A stretch of 64,000 nucleotides of DNA from Panicum virgatum (GCF_016808335.1 NC_053148.1:12026063-12090062), one strand, 5' to 3'; shown: positions 10,718 through 22,350, counted from the stretch's first letter. The notes: generated from the letters alone by a model not told the origin. Numbers and translations: made by a program.

Positions 10718-11289
10718 GGTAATTGATGACAACACTAAATTTTGGAGTGATAAAAGTTTTCAAGTCAACTTTATACACTAGGCATAAGGTGGACTTGGAA
10801 TTTAACTTTGGAAGAACTTACTCATTTTCTTGAAAATTTCAGAATATGGTATGAATAAATTCACCAAGTTCGATGAGTAGAGAGAACTCCCCCTTGATAT
10901 GTGCATATAAATTTTCATGAATACCAAGAGCACATATATATATTTGAGAATTTTGACAGAGTTTTCCCTACAAGTGGAAATCGAGGCATACAAGATACAA
11001 TAGATATATGATATGAAAGTTTAGCATGGTTAGCACGACCTCACAACCACAAGATGAACATAAATAGATAAGAGTAGCGCAAACTAACATAGTTCATCAC
11101 ACATTACAAACCAAGGTTCAAATCCAAACACAAGTCTCAAATAGAGTTCATGAAAGACACAAATATATAAAACATATGAGGCAAGCGGAAGCTGAAAACG
11201 AATGATCTCCATAAGAAGTCCATGAGCTCCCCCTAGATCCAGGCACTCCAAAGCTCCTTCTCCCCCTTTGGCATCAATTGCCAAGAAAG
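10718..11289. other. Non-coding 3' internal region of the SIRE-type element
   Basis: About 570 AT-rich bases between the PPT and the end of the extra ORF. I see no coding frame and no CGGAC-N-GTCCG palindromes here. Confidence 0.6.
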
Positions 11290-12840
11290 TCAAACGGCTG
11301 GTGGAGGAGGTGGCGGTGGGTAGAACGGCTGGTGCGGATAGAACTCTGGAGGCGGCACTGGAGCTGGAAACACTGAGTAGAAATGATCAGAAAACCCTGT
11401 GAAGGCTGTGCTGAAAGCATCAAAGCGCTGCTCTAGCTGCTCCTGTCTCTGCTCAAGCTGCTCAAACTGCTCAGAGGAGGGCAAATCCTCAAAACGTGAG
11501 TCAAGGGCTGCTATATCTGAGTGTAAGCTCTCATGAAATCCCTGCATCTGAGTCATCATGGGCTGGAAAATCTGCTGCTGCATGTTCTGAAAGTTGAGGT
11601 TCATTTGATTCTGCATCTGACTAGCCAACCCCGCAATCTGAGAGGACATGCTTTCCTGCATGGATGCAAAGTATGGATCAAAGTAGCCAGCTGGAGGAGC
11701 CCACTGCTGCTGTGCTGAAGGATGCGGTGGTGGCATGGCATGCTGAGCTGCAGCTGCTCCCATATGAGCATCATCATCACTATCATCTTGCCCCTGTGCT
11801 TCGGCATCCATATCATCTCCAGGGAAGGGAGTCAAAGGCCTCAAGAGAAAAGCATTGTCATTCTTGAATGGCCTGAAAGGAGTGTGCTTGCTTTCACATA
11901 ACCCTCTGAAGCTAGTCTTAACCTTGATGATGGACATAATGTATGGAGCAAAGTACAAGTTCATCTCCATGTTAAGCCTCAAGTCTGCAAGCTGATCCAT
12001 GATAAGAGCAATGACATTGATTCTATTTCCATTCATGACATGAGATATCACATTCCAATAGTGTCCTCTAATCTTGTCCTTGTTGCCACTCTTAGGCATG
12101 AATGTGACTCTAGCAATCTTATTGATCACTGCAGGATGATGCCTCAGACCCTGAGTGCCCCCAAAAGTTCTAGCAATTCCAAGATGTGCAGGCTCATAGA
12201 ACATGGGATAGTCATTCTCATCTAGAGGGTTTTCTAACACAATATTCATACTTTGCTCACTAGTGATGAGATTATAATCCAATTCATTTGCTTCAGCAAA
12301 CTGTGCAAATGTAGCACCATAGGTTCTTTTCCCAGTTGTCCACCTAAAAGTTTCCTCAACCATGTTGATCTCTAGGGTGGCATAGAACTGGCGTATCACA
12401 GTTTCATTCCAATCATACCTATGCTGCAGAAAATTAGCTAACCCCATTTGCTGAAATCTATCTACTAGATCAGTCATGACTTGTTGTTGTCTCATGTAGC
12501 CTATGTCAATGGTCTGATGTTTGAATACATTTTTCTTAACTAGATGACCAAAGTAAACATCTTTTTGTACCTCGGTTTTGAAGAAAAGAATGTTGGTGTC
12601 ACGAGGTAAGCTGAATTGATCCACTGCTCTTGCATTGGCATAGCTCTCTGCAGTCCACTGACGGCTAGGTAGATCTAGCCCCATTAAATCTGTAATATCA
12701 TCATCAACCCCTTCAGTCTCTTCCTCTGAAGACTCATCACCTGCATCTCCTACTGAAGAAGCTGCAGCCATCTCACTGACATTTGGAGCATAGTCCACAT
12801 CATCCGAGTCATCACTGTCTCTTTGTCTTTTGGAAGACAT
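11290..12840 (-). CDS. Extra ORF in the env position of the SIRE-type element
   Basis: An open frame of 516 codons plus stop, read from the ATG at 12840 (MSSKRQRDSDDSDD...). The same frame is open 25 codons further upstream but has no ATG there. The N-terminus is acidic and Ser/Glu-rich. A central region of about 300 residues resembles the domain annotated in databases as putative plant transposon protein. It is followed by Gln-rich coiled coil (LEQRQEQLEQRF) and a Pro-rich tail of PPPPPPP. I see no signal peptide and no convincing membrane span, so the label env-like reflects position only. SIRE-lineage elements are known to carry such a third ORF; its function is not established. It starts about 1.07 kb after the pol stop, so expression probably needs a spliced or separate RNA. 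Being open in a young copy suggests selection until recently. Confidence 0.75.
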   Translation of the reverse strand: MSSKRQRDSDDSDDVDYAPNVSEMAAASSVGDAGDESSEEETEGVDDDITDLMGLDLPSRQWTAESYANARAVDQFSLPRDTNILFFKTEVQKDVYFGHLVKKNVFKHQTIDIGYMRQQQVMTDLVDRFQQMGLANFLQHRYDWNETVIRQFYATLEINMVEETFRWTTGKRTYGATFAQFAEANELDYNLITSEQSMNIVLENPLDENDYPMFYEPAHLGIARTFGGTQGLRHHPAVINKIARVTFMPKSGNKDKIRGHYWNVISHVMNGNRINVIALIMDQLADLRLNMEMNLYFAPYIMSIIKVKTSFRGLCESKHTPFRPFKNDNAFLLRPLTPFPGDDMDAEAQGQDDSDDDAHMGAAAAQHAMPPPHPSAQQQWAPPAGYFDPYFASMQESMSSQIAGLASQMQNQMNLNFQNMQQQIFQPMMTQMQGFHESLHSDIAALDSRFEDLPSSEQFEQLEQRQEQLEQRFDAFSTAFTGFSDHFYSVFPAPVPPPEFYPHQPFYPPPPPPPAV

Positions 12841-13984
12841 AGCCTTCTTGATTTTAGAAGCTACCTTGATGATCTTCCGGGGTGGCCTGAGATCAAGATT
12901 TAACCATAAGAACAATTACTAAAGCAATAGAATGAATCCTTAATGATAACTCAATTCAGCACTGATCTGAAAATCTGATACTAGCGGACCGTCCGCCCTT
13001 CTGAACGCGGACCGTCCGCGGTTCTACCACGGCGGACTGTCCGCGTCCAGCAGGCGGACTGTCCGCGACCCATCTGTTCTGCGCAGGAACACAAAATCGC
13101 CCTCATCTTTGATTCATCCACATTTTGAGTTTTGATTCAAATCCACCAACCAAAATTAAACTATAGTATCTCCTCATCACTAGGAATAAGATCCCCCAAG
13201 TATTTTCAAGAATCCATGGCCAAAAAATAGATCGGAGCATCTAACCCTAACTCTTTCCAATAAAGAAATCCAAGAACAAGAGTTAGGGATTCATTGAAAT
13301 ACCGCGAGGACATGATGCACTATCTTGAGAAGAGTCCGGGGATGTGCTCGGACCGTCCGGGAACCACTCCAAAAGGGCTTGACCTTGTCGTCTTCCCCAC
13401 GTGCTTGAGAGAGAAAGAGAGAGACACTTTTGGAGTATGTGTTCGGTTTGGTGGGGGAGGTGAGGGGGACACCCAATATAAGTCGAGTCTGGCCGACCCC
13501 ACAATTCTGTCCAGTCGCGGACTGTCCGCGGTCCTTTGGCGGACCGTCCGCCTTTGAAATTTTTCACTGCAACTGACTGAACTTCCTCTGCCCAACATCC
13601 GCGGTCCTTTTGCGGACTGTCCGCAATGAATTTCTGCGATTGACAACTTCTCTGCAGAGCCTCTGGTGAACAAGTTCAATTAACGGCGGACTGTCCGCCT
13701 ATTACCCGCGGACCGTCCGCGCTACCAAAAATCTGACAAGTCTGAATTCTGCCAATTTTCTCAATTCCAACTCCAATTTGGGATCATTGCTCATACAAAA
13801 ATCCAAAAATCTCAAATATTGCATGAAAACCTTCAAACGACTTATATGAGCAAGTTTCAACAAGAATTCAAAAATAAATCGAGTAGAATCATGAAAACTC
13901 ATAAATGGCTCAAAAATACCTCAAAAATTCATAAAAATGAAACAAGAAGTGCATGAAAGAACCATATGCCACATGTGCTAGTTT
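12841..13984. other. Spacer between pol and the extra ORF, with palindrome clusters
   Basis: Non-coding on the element's sense strand. Clusters of CGGAC-N-GTCCG near-palindromes lie at 12984-13064 and 13345-13720, matching the motif in the LTRs. If the extra ORF is expressed from its own RNA, promoter or splice signals should lie here. Confidence 0.6.
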
Positions 13985-16900
13985 TCAAGCCACATTTGAG
14001 AAGTCAATGATATTTAACTCATTTCTCAACTTGCAAAACCGAGATTCATCCAAAGGCTTGGTAAAAATATCGGCTAATTGATCATCCGTGCCAATTCCAT
14101 CAATCTTGATATCACCCTTGTTCACATGATCTCTAAGAAAATGATGGCGGATATCAATATGCTTGGTTCTTGAATGTTGAACCGGATTAGAGGCAATCTT
14201 CACGGCACTTTCATTATCACACAACAAGAGAATTTCATCAAATTTCACACCATAATCTAGAAGAGTTTGCTTCATCCATAATAATTGAGCACAACAACTT
14301 CCGGCCGAGATATATTCCGCTTCGGCGGTTGAAAGAGCCACGGAATTTTGCTTCTTTGATGACCATGATACAAGTGATCTTCCAAGAAATTGACAACCAC
14401 CGGAAGTGCTCTTCCTATCAACCTTGCACCCCGCATAATCCGAATCCGAGAATCCAACCAAATCAAAATGAGCACCCTTGGGATACCATAAGCCAATATT
14501 AGGAGAATATTTCAAGTATCTCAAGATCCTCTTGACGGCGGTCAAATGACATTCTCTAGGTGCGGCTTGAAATCGTGCACACATGCAAACACTAAACATG
14601 ATGTCGGGCCTAGATGCGGTCAAATAAAGCAAACTACCAATCATAGAACGGTAAAGCTTTTGGTCAACCGGGTTACCTCCCTCATCTAGGTCGAGATGCC
14701 CATTTGTGGCCATAGGAGTCTTGATTGGTTTTGCATCTTTCATTCCAAATTTCTTCAAGATATCCTTCACATATTTTGATTGACACACAAAGGTGCCTTC
14801 CTTGAGTTGCTTGATTTGAAGTCCAAGAAAGAAACTCAATTCACCAATCATGGACATCTCAAATTCCCTAGACATCATTTCACCAAATTCCTCACAAAAA
14901 CTTGGGTTAGTTGAACCAAAGATAATATCATCGACGTAAATTTGACAAACAAACAAGTCTTTACCAATATCTTTAGTGAACAAGGTAGTATCAACCTTAC
15001 CAATTTTGAAGCCCTTAGAGATAAGAAAATCCCTCAATCTTTCATACCAAGCTCGTGGAGCTTGCTTAAGACCATAAAGAGCTTTAGAGAGCTTGTATAC
15101 ATGATTTGGCTTCTTGGGATCTTCAAAACCGGGAGGTTGCTCAACAAAAACAAGTTCACTAATTTTGCCATTCAAGAAAGCACTTTTCACATCCATTTGA
15201 AAAATTTTAATGTTGTGAGAGCAAGCATAAGCTAATAAAATTCTAATAGCTTCTAATCTAGCAACGGGAGCAAAAGTTTCACCGAAATCCAAACCTTCGA
15301 CTTGAGTGAAGCCTTGAGCGACCAATCTTGCCTTGTTCCTCACAACCATTCCATCTTCATTTTGCTTGTTTCTAAAGACCCATTTAGTGCCAATAACATT
15401 ATAATTCTTGGGCCTCTCAACTAAATCCCAAACTTGATTCCGGGTGAAATTATTTAATTCTTCATGCATAGCATTCACCCAATCCGGATCTCTCAATGCT
15501 TCATCTACACGGTTAGGTTCAAGAAAAGATACAAAAGAATAATGTTCACAAAATGAAGCAATGCGAGATCGAGTTTGGACACCCTTACTAATATCACCCA
15601 TGATTTGATCCACCGGATGATCCTTTGCAAGAACATGAAGAATTCTTTGAGGAATAATGGGTTCTTGAGTTGATGAAGAAGGTGCACTAGATGAACCAAC
15701 TTGATCTTGTACTTGAGAATCATCATTACTTGAATCTTGTATATTTTGTTGTGCTTGATCATTTGAGATAGAAGTTGAAGGATTAACTCTAATAGAGATA
15801 GAAGGACCAACTTCATCTTCATCTTCTTCTCTTGGTCTAACATCACCAATTGACATATTTTTCATTGCATTTCTCAAACCATCACTTCTCACATCATCAA
15901 GATTTTCTTGTTCATTGTGAGACCCATTGGTTTCATCAAACTCAACATCATATGCTTCTTCAACAATGCCATGTGTTTTGTTGTAGACCCGATAAGCCTT
16001 GCTACTAGATGAATATCCAAGAAGAAAACCCTCATCACATTTGCTTTGAAACTTTGATAACCGAGTTCCCTTCTTGAGAATATAGCATTTGCAACCGAAC
16101 ACTCTAAAATATGATATATTTGGCTTCCTTCCAATGAGCAACTCATATGGGGTCTTGTTATGAAATCTATGGCAATACAATCTATTTGAGGCATGACAAG
16201 CCGTGTTGATTGCTTCGGCCCAAAAACTGTCCGAAACATTATACTCGGAGAGCATTGATCTTGCCATATCAATCAAGGTTCTATTTTTCCTCTCAACAAG
16301 ACCATTTTGTTCCGGAGTGTACTTGGTTGAGAATTCATGTTTGATTCCTTTCTCATCACACCATTCCTCAACTCTTGTGTTTCTAAACTCACTTCCATTG
16401 TCACTCCTTACTTTCTTCACCTTAAGCTCAAATTCATTTTCGGCCCTTGTAAAGAATTTCTTGAAAGTGTCATATGTATCGGCCTTGTCATGAAGAAAGA
16501 AAACCCATGTATATCTTGAGTAATCATCTACTACCACAAGACAATAGCAATTTCCACCAATACTTCTATAAGTTGTAGGACCAAATAAATCCATGTGCAA
16601 TAATTCCAAAGGTCTCTCGGTTGACATGACACTCTTAGTGGGATGAGTATTTGCAACTTGCTTTCCGGCTTGACATGCACTACAAAGCTTATCTTTATCA
16701 AACTTCACATTCTTCAAGCCAACTACTAAATCATGCTTCAAAAGTCGGTTGAGTTGTTTCATGCCAACATGACCAAGCCTTCTATGCCATAACCAACCCA
16801 AAGATGATTGAGTGAATAAGCAAGTGGACAAATTTGCCTCTTTAGTTGCAAAATCCACAAGATATACATCCTCATGTCTAAATCCCGTAAAGATGTGATC

Positions 16901-17215
16901 TTTTCCATCCAAGCTAGTCACTACAACATCATCTTTAGTGAAACTACACTTATATCCAAAATCACAAAGTTGAGTGACCGCTAAGAGATTAAACTTGAGA
17001 GAATCAACTAACAATACATTTGAGAGAGAATGATTGCTTGAGATAGGAATTGTACCAACTCCTTTGACTTTGCCCCGGCTATTGTCACCAAAAATGATGT
17101 CACTATAGCCACCCACATTCTCATCTAGAGAGGAAAACATCATTTGATCTCCGGTCATATGTTGAGTGCATCCACTATCAAGCACCCAATGTCTTCCTCC
17201 GGACTTGTAATTCAC
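13985..17215 (-). CDS. pol: Pol polyprotein of the SIRE-type copia element
   Basis: 1076 codons without interruption. In order: aspartic protease with DSG at residues 13-15; GAG-pre-integrase zinc-binding segment (WHRRLGH...CSAC) at roughly 140-185; integrase core with an HMDLFGP start, SDNGSEF and [11 protein letters not shown]; an acidic linker; copia-type reverse transcriptase ([24 protein letters not shown]); and RNase H (STAEAEYIS, then [15 protein letters not shown]). All the catalytic motifs I looked for are present. The frame begins immediately after a single TAG ending gag, in the same frame, and its first codon is GTG rather than ATG. Expression as a Gag-Pol fusion by stop-codon readthrough is therefore the simplest reading (inference). 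This copy looks enzymatically competent on paper. Confidence 0.93.
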   Translation of the reverse strand: MNYKSGGRHWVLDSGCTQHMTGDQMMFSSLDENVGGYSDIIFGDNSRGKVKGVGTIPISSNHSLSNVLLVDSLKFNLLAVTQLCDFGYKCSFTKDDVVVTSLDGKDHIFTGFRHEDVYLVDFATKEANLSTCLFTQSSLGWLWHRRLGHVGMKQLNRLLKHDLVVGLKNVKFDKDKLCSACQAGKQVANTHPTKSVMSTERPLELLHMDLFGPTTYRSIGGNCYCLVVVDDYSRYTWVFFLHDKADTYDTFKKFFTRAENEFELKVKKVRSDNGSEFRNTRVEEWCDEKGIKHEFSTKYTPEQNGLVERKNRTLIDMARSMLSEYNVSDSFWAEAINTACHASNRLYCHRFHNKTPYELLIGRKPNISYFRVFGCKCYILKKGTRLSKFQSKCDEGFLLGYSSSSKAYRVYNKTHGIVEEAYDVEFDETNGSHNEQENLDDVRSDGLRNAMKNMSIGDVRPREEDEDEVGPSISIRVNPSTSISNDQAQQNIQDSSNDDSQVQDQVGSSSAPSSSTQEPIIPQRILHVLAKDHPVDQIMGDISKGVQTRSRIASFCEHYSFVSFLEPNRVDEALRDPDWVNAMHEELNNFTRNQVWDLVERPKNYNVIGTKWVFRNKQNEDGMVVRNKARLVAQGFTQVEGLDFGETFAPVARLEAIRILLAYACSHNIKIFQMDVKSAFLNGKISELVFVEQPPGFEDPKKPNHVYKLSKALYGLKQAPRAWYERLRDFLISKGFKIGKVDTTLFTKDIGKDLFVCQIYVDDIIFGSTNPSFCEEFGEMMSREFEMSMIGELSFFLGLQIKQLKEGTFVCQSKYVKDILKKFGMKDAKPIKTPMATNGHLDLDEGGNPVDQKLYRSMIGSLLYLTASRPDIMFSVCMCARFQAAPRECHLTAVKRILRYLKYSPNIGLWYPKGAHFDLVGFSDSDYAGCKVDRKSTSGGCQFLGRSLVSWSSKKQNSVALSTAEAEYISAGSCCAQLLWMKQTLLDYGVKFDEILLLCDNESAVKIASNPVQHSRTKHIDIRHHFLRDHVNKGDIKIDGIGTDDQLADIFTKPLDESRFCKLRNELNIIDFSNVA

Positions 17216-19111
17216 CTACAAAGAGGAAGTAACTCTTTTAGGTACCCAAACTTTCTTGGGTCCTTGAGCGTTAGTGACCACATTAGTGACCAAGACTTTT
17301 GGCACCCAAATGGCATTCTTTTTAGCACCATTTATAGGTATCCCAACAAATTTTGCACTAACATTGCCATTTGAATTTTTCATAAGCATGTAACTTGAAT
17401 CAAAGGATATGACTTTCTTGTTGGTGCAATTCTTCTCAACATGGCCAACCTTCTTGCATTTTTCACAATATGGCTTGCCACTACTCTTCACAAAGGTAGT
17501 TTTGGTTTGCACAAAAGCCTTCTTCCCTTTCTTAGGAATATATCCAAACCCTTGCTTGTTCAAGGTGAACTTTTGGCTTGCCCAACAATGATTAAATTTT
17601 GCTCTACTATCATAGCATTTTCTCAAATCATTAGTCAAGCAAGTAACCTCTTTCTTTAACAAATCATTTTCCATAATGAGAGATTTATTGCAATATGAGT
17701 TGTCTAGGTTGGTGCACAAAGAACTAGTAGAGCTAGAGCCACAAGATTTATCATCAATTAAATCACAACTAACACCAATGCTCAATGTTGCTTTTCTTTC
17801 ATGACTAAGCAAGGTATTGTGAGCTTCCTCAAGCTTCTCATGAGTTTCTTTGAGATTCTCATGAGAAGTCTTTAGCTCCTCATAGGAATCTTGAAGAGAA
17901 GTAAACTTCAACTTCAAGTCCCTCAACTTAGCCTTTTCCTTTGTCATGAATTCATCGGCATCATTAAGCATTTCAACAAGATCATCATATGAAAGTTCAT
18001 CAAGTTCATCATCTTGTTGTACCTTTGCACCACCCTTTGCCATAAGACAATGTGGTGTAGAGAAGAGTGATGGAGCCTCCTTGATGGCGATCCCGGCAAC
18101 TCCCTTGGATGGCTTGTCATCATCATCATCATCATCATCGGAGCTTGCATCGGAATCCCATTCAACAAAATAAGCTTGGCCATTCTTTTTCTTCTTGATG
18201 AACTTCTTCTTCTTCTTTTCATCATTTTTCTTGTCCTTTTTCTTGTTTGGACAATTGACAATGATATGACCTACTTCACCACAATTAAAGCAAGTCTTGT
18301 CCACAAAAGGATTTTTTCTTGATGATTGACCTCTCTTGCCAAAGCTCTTCTTGCTCATCATTCTATTGAATCTCTTGACAAAAAGAGCCATCTCCTCATC
18401 CGATTCTTCTTCTTGGCATCCACTTTCTTCTTCATTTTTGCTATCTTGAGCTTTGAATGCCACACTTTTCTTTTTCATATCAATTTCTCCACCATGAGCT
18501 TCATCTTGAGATTTCTTGAACATGTCATGGGTGAGAATTTCTCCCAATATTTGTGTGGGAGTTGCGGTCTTCACATTTGACCTTACAAGTAAGGTCACAA
18601 TTGTGTCATATCTTTCCGGAAGACATCTAAGAAACTTGTGGTTGAAATCCCCATCCGGTACCTCAAATCCAAGTCCCTTGAGATCATTTACAATGTCATT
18701 TAGCCGGTTGAACATCTCGGCTATGCTCTCATCCTTCTTCATGGTGAATTCACTAAAATTTCCTTTAAGCAAGTATAGCTTGGCCTCCTTCACCGTTGAT
18801 GTACCCTCATGAATTTCCATGAGCTTCTTCCATATGTCATTTGCATTTGTGAGGCTCTTGACTCTATTGAATTCATTTACATCAAGAGCACTAAAGAGCA
18901 CATTAACCCCTTGATCATTTAGTGTCTCATTTTCCTCATCTAGGGGTGTCAAACTCTTTGGGTCCAAAATGACATATCCATCATTTACTACTCTCCATAG
19001 CTTTCTACTCATGGCTTTGAGATGAGCCGACATCCTAGTCTTCCAATAATCATAATTGTTCCCATCAAAGAACGGTGGCTTCCCAACATGAATCCCATGA
19101 TCACTAGTCAT
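17216..19111 (-). CDS. gag: Gag polyprotein of the SIRE-type copia element
   Basis: 631 codons from ATG at 19111 to a TAG at 17216-17218. The N-terminal 200 residues have the copia Gag (UBN2/DUF4219-like) shape: FDGNNYDYWKTRM, then a Trp/Leu-rich helical core and LPERYDTIV. A CCHC zinc knuckle (CFNCGEVGHIIVNC) follows at about residues 270-285, then a Lys-rich run, a run of Asp residues coded by a CAT/GAT microsatellite, a coiled-coil segment (about 375-460) and a second Cys/His cluster (CEKCKKVGHVEKNC). Gag would form the cytoplasmic virus-like particle and bind element RNA. The stop is followed in the same frame by pol with no spacer. Length and the second knuckle fit the large Gag of the SIRE/Maximus lineage. 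Confidence 0.92.
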   Translation of the reverse strand: MTSDHGIHVGKPPFFDGNNYDYWKTRMSAHLKAMSRKLWRVVNDGYVILDPKSLTPLDEENETLNDQGVNVLFSALDVNEFNRVKSLTNANDIWKKLMEIHEGTSTVKEAKLYLLKGNFSEFTMKKDESIAEMFNRLNDIVNDLKGLGFEVPDGDFNHKFLRCLPERYDTIVTLLVRSNVKTATPTQILGEILTHDMFKKSQDEAHGGEIDMKKKSVAFKAQDSKNEEESGCQEEESDEEMALFVKRFNRMMSKKSFGKRGQSSRKNPFVDKTCFNCGEVGHIIVNCPNKKKDKKNDEKKKKKFIKKKKNGQAYFVEWDSDASSDDDDDDDDKPSKGVAGIAIKEAPSLFSTPHCLMAKGGAKVQQDDELDELSYDDLVEMLNDADEFMTKEKAKLRDLKLKFTSLQDSYEELKTSHENLKETHEKLEEAHNTLLSHERKATLSIGVSCDLIDDKSCGSSSTSSLCTNLDNSYCNKSLIMENDLLKKEVTCLTNDLRKCYDSRAKFNHCWASQKFTLNKQGFGYIPKKGKKAFVQTKTTFVKSSGKPYCEKCKKVGHVEKNCTNKKVISFDSSYMLMKNSNGNVSAKFVGIPINGAKKNAIWVPKVLVTNVVTNAQGPKKVWVPKRVTSSL

Positions 19112-19156
19112 TGTTCTACTCCAAGATGGTTAAATCCTTAATTAATGGAGTACTTA

Positions 19157-19168
19157 GCTCTGGTACTA
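19157..19168 (-). other. Primer-binding site of the SIRE-type element
   Basis: On the minus strand TAGTACCAGAGC begins two bases after the 5' LTR end. It matches the initiator-Met tRNA site TGGTATCAGAGC at 10 of 12 positions. Confidence 0.65.
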
Positions 19169-19170
19169 CT

Positions 19171-20806
19171 TGTAGGATCAAGAACACCGACTAGAGGGGG
19201 GGTGAATAGGCGGTTTAAAAACTAAACCCAACAACACTAGAGAAATTTAATTAGTAACAAAGGAAAGCCCTATGTCAAGCTATTACAATCTCTAGATGGG
19301 TTTGCAACCTAGGGTGACAAGACACGAATTAAGCTCTAGTAAAGTAAATTGCTCAAAGTAAAGACAAGAATAAAAGAGAGCAAGAGTAGTAACCGAGCTT
19401 GACACAAGAATATATCCCGTGGTGTCGATGACTTGCCGGTCACCCCTAATCCACGTTGAGGTGGATTCCAAGAATCAACCGCTCCTCTATCAAGAACCTC
19501 TTGATCTTGAGCCGGCTTGAATCAAGGAACCGCTCCACACCTCGATTCCACTAGAGTTGCTCTTCACCACTCCGGTGAGGTGAGCACAAGACCTCTCACA
19601 ACCGAAATCGGGGCTCCTCAACAATCTCCTTGGAGGTGCTCCACGAAATCCACTTCTCCAAGCCGTCTAGGGAGCGGCAACTCCCAAGAGTAACAAGTTG
19701 ATGACGCTTGCTTGAAGTTTCCCTAATGCCACAAAGCTCAAACTCTTGATGCAATGCACTAGGAAGCTCTCACACTCTTAAAAATGCAATCTCTAAGCAA
19801 GTGTGTGTGAGAGAGGGATGCCTTAGCTCTAATGTGTCAAGAATGCAATCCAAATGGCCAAGAGAGTCACCCAATGGCCGGGCATTGGGTATATATAGAC
19901 ATCCCTCCAAAAACTAGCCGTTACACTCTTTTCTGCGAAGTCGCGGACCGTCCGCGATTCAAAAACCGGACTGTCCGCCGTTATAAACCAGTGAGTCAGA
20001 GTGCATTTAATGCATGTCAGAACTAGCCGTTAAGCCCTGGCGGACCGTCCGCGCCCCAGTGGCGGACCGTCCGCAGTTAAGAGTTCCAACCCCACCAGAG
20101 ACTAACATCGTCTCTGGAACAACTTTGAGATTAGCCTGCGGACCGTCCGCGCCTCAGGAGCGGACCGTCCGCAGTTTAACTTTGAAGCCCACACCAGAGA
20201 GACACCCTTTCTGGTAAAAAATGAAATACAGTAGCGGACCGTCCGCCCACCTGGGCCGGACTGTCCGCCAGCCCACCAGAGCCTCTGCAAGCTCTCTGGA
20301 ACGATCGCGGACTGTCCGCCCCTCTGGGCCGGACAGTCCGCCAGCCCACCAGAGCCTCTGCAAGCTCTCTGGAACGGGCGCGGACTGTCCGCCCCTCAGG
20401 TGCGGACTGTCCGCCGTTACTCAGTGAGCTCGAACTTAGTCTATTTCAAAACTTTTCAAAACGCCGTTAGCCCTCATGCATGCAACTAGACATTTTGAGC
20501 AAAATGGCACTAAAGACCCGTCAAGCATGAGTACACAACCCCTCTTGATAGTACGGCTAACTATCCAACAAATCCGGTCACTTTTCATCCACTAAACGCC
20601 TTGTGACCGGTAAAATGTAAAAGCCCTATTTTATACCTTTGCCTTGAGCCCGAGCTTTACTCATCATCTCCAAAACTCCATACGTTCACAACCAAATGTC
20701 TTTCATCCGTGAATCAACCTATACTCATCTTCTCAAATGAAATCGTTAATCCACAAACCGTTGTCATTAATTACCAAAACTAGAATTAGGGGCCTAGATG
20801 CTTTCA
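19171..20806 (-). repeat. 5' LTR of the SIRE-type copia element
   Basis: Second copy of the 1636-bp LTR described at 9068-10703, apparently identical to it, including homopolymer lengths such as the seven-G run near its plus-strand start. In element orientation it is the upstream, promoter-bearing LTR. Confidence 0.95.
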
Positions 20807-20811
20807 TCCAC

Positions 20812-22350
20812 GCCGCACGCCTCTCATGTTCCTGCTCCAGGGGCAACCGTGCCTGTGGAGCAGCCACCGTCGGCGGCGGCGCGTGCTGCACGTCGGCAAG
20901 ACTCAGGGCGCCCGTCAAGGGCCCCCTCACAAGCTGCGAGCGGCGGAGCGCTGGCGGCGGCTAGGGAGTTGCTTCGCAACTCTCCGACAGCTGCAGCTGC
21001 AGCCTCGCCAGACGCCCTCAGGCCTCCCCCAGTTCTGCAAGGACTGGGCAATGACCTCCGCCTGGCAATGCGGTGGTACCCTACCACCGGCGCCAGGGCG
21101 GTGCGTCGGCATCCGTGCGCTCTCCCACAGTGAGGGGTGCACTAACAGAAGACCAGCGGGCGGAGCTCAACCGCAGGCGCGCGGGTGAGGACGCCCGCAT
21201 CTCTGTGGAGAGGGCACGAGAGCGCCGCCTCAACATTGAGGGCCGCAACCTCAACGCCGACTTGGACGTGGCAGCACCCAAGCCTCCGGTGAACGCCCGG
21301 ATTCAGGCGGGCACCCTGGTGGCTGGGGTGGGTTGCGCTGCGCTGGCAGAGCAACTCCGCGCGGTGGCATGGCCATCCAAGTTCCGCCCGCACCTGCCGG
21401 AGAAGTACGACGGTACCACTAACCCGTCGGAATTCCTGCAGGTGTACGTTACCGCCATCACAGCAGCTGGTGGTAACGATGCCGTCATGGCGAGCTACTT
21501 TCATGTAGCCCTGTCTGGGCCAACCCGGACTTGGCTCATGAACCTCACTCCGGGACGATTCAGTCCTGGGAGGAGCTCTGTGCGAGGTTCACAACGAACT
21601 TCGCCAGTGCATACCAGCAGCATGGTGTGGAGGCTCACCTCCACGCCGTGAGGCAGAAACCCGGAGAGACGCTCCGGGCATTCATCTCGCGCTTCACCAA
21701 GGTACGGGGTACCATTCCTCGTATCTCTGACGCATCTATTATCACTGCTTTCCGTCAGGGGGTACGTGATGAGAAGATGCTCGAGAAGCTAGCGACGCAC
21801 GAGGTGGAAAGCGTTACCACGCTTTTCTCCCTGGCAGACAAATGTGCTAGGGCCGCTGAGGGCCGTGAATGGCACTCAGCCCCCCAAGACGGAGACGCCA
21901 AAGCTGGTGGCTCCGGTGCTACCGCCCAGGGCGGCGGCAAGAAGAAGAAGAACAAGAACCGGAGTCGCGGGGAGCCGCAACCTGGCGGTCCAGCCATTGC
22001 AGCAGCGGCACCAGCTTGCCACAGCACCGCTGACTGCCGCGAGATCCAGAAGCTCGCGAAGCGGGTCAGTGGGCGGCGTGAGCAGTCCTCTAAGGAAGCT
22101 CACCCCCTCCTCGCCAGTGGCCTGGCAAGGAGAAGGCCTCCGACAGCGGGACCGCTGCCGGGGAGAAGGAGCTGGGGTACCAATCCCCCGCTCGGGAGCT
22201 GAAGGGCGTGTACCACGACGACAACTCCGACAACGACGACCGCCGCAAGAAGCTGTACGTAATGTATGGCGGAAGACGGTGTTCCCGTGAAGACGGTGCA
22301 TATCGGAGCAGATTCCTCCCGGACCACCCGCATCGCGGGAAACCTGGAGG
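20812..22350 (+). pseudogene. gag: Decayed gag of the outer Tat-type element
   Basis: Continuation of the gag frame opened at 9042. Homology moves through three frames: Ala/Pro-rich N-terminus (to about 21130), then WPSKFRPHLPEKYDGTTNP (about 21370-21550), then SWEELCARFTTNFASAYQQ and LRAFISRFTKVRGTIP (21556-21850). The last two blocks are the core of a gypsy retrotransposon Gag. A Lys-rich stretch (KKKKNKNRSRG) follows. At least two frameshifts (near 21120 and 21555) break it. Protease homology between here and the RT is weak and scattered over frames. Confidence 0.8.

Larger units (their letters stand above)
9068..20806 (-). mobile_element. Complete nested Ty1/copia element, SIRE/Maximus-type
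   Basis: The 11,739-bp element is flanked by the 5-bp TSD TCCAC (9063-9067 and 20807-20811). It has two 1636-bp LTRs. On the minus strand the order is 5' LTR (20806-19171), PBS, gag (19111), pol (17215-13985), a ~1.1-kb spacer, an extra env-position ORF (12840-11290), PPT and 3' LTR (10703-9068). gag, pol and the extra ORF are all open, and both LTRs appear identical by eye. That makes it a very recent and structurally intact insertion. The long gag, the pol order PR-INT-RT-RNase H and the extra ORF after pol place it in the SIRE/Maximus lineage. Confidence 0.95.
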
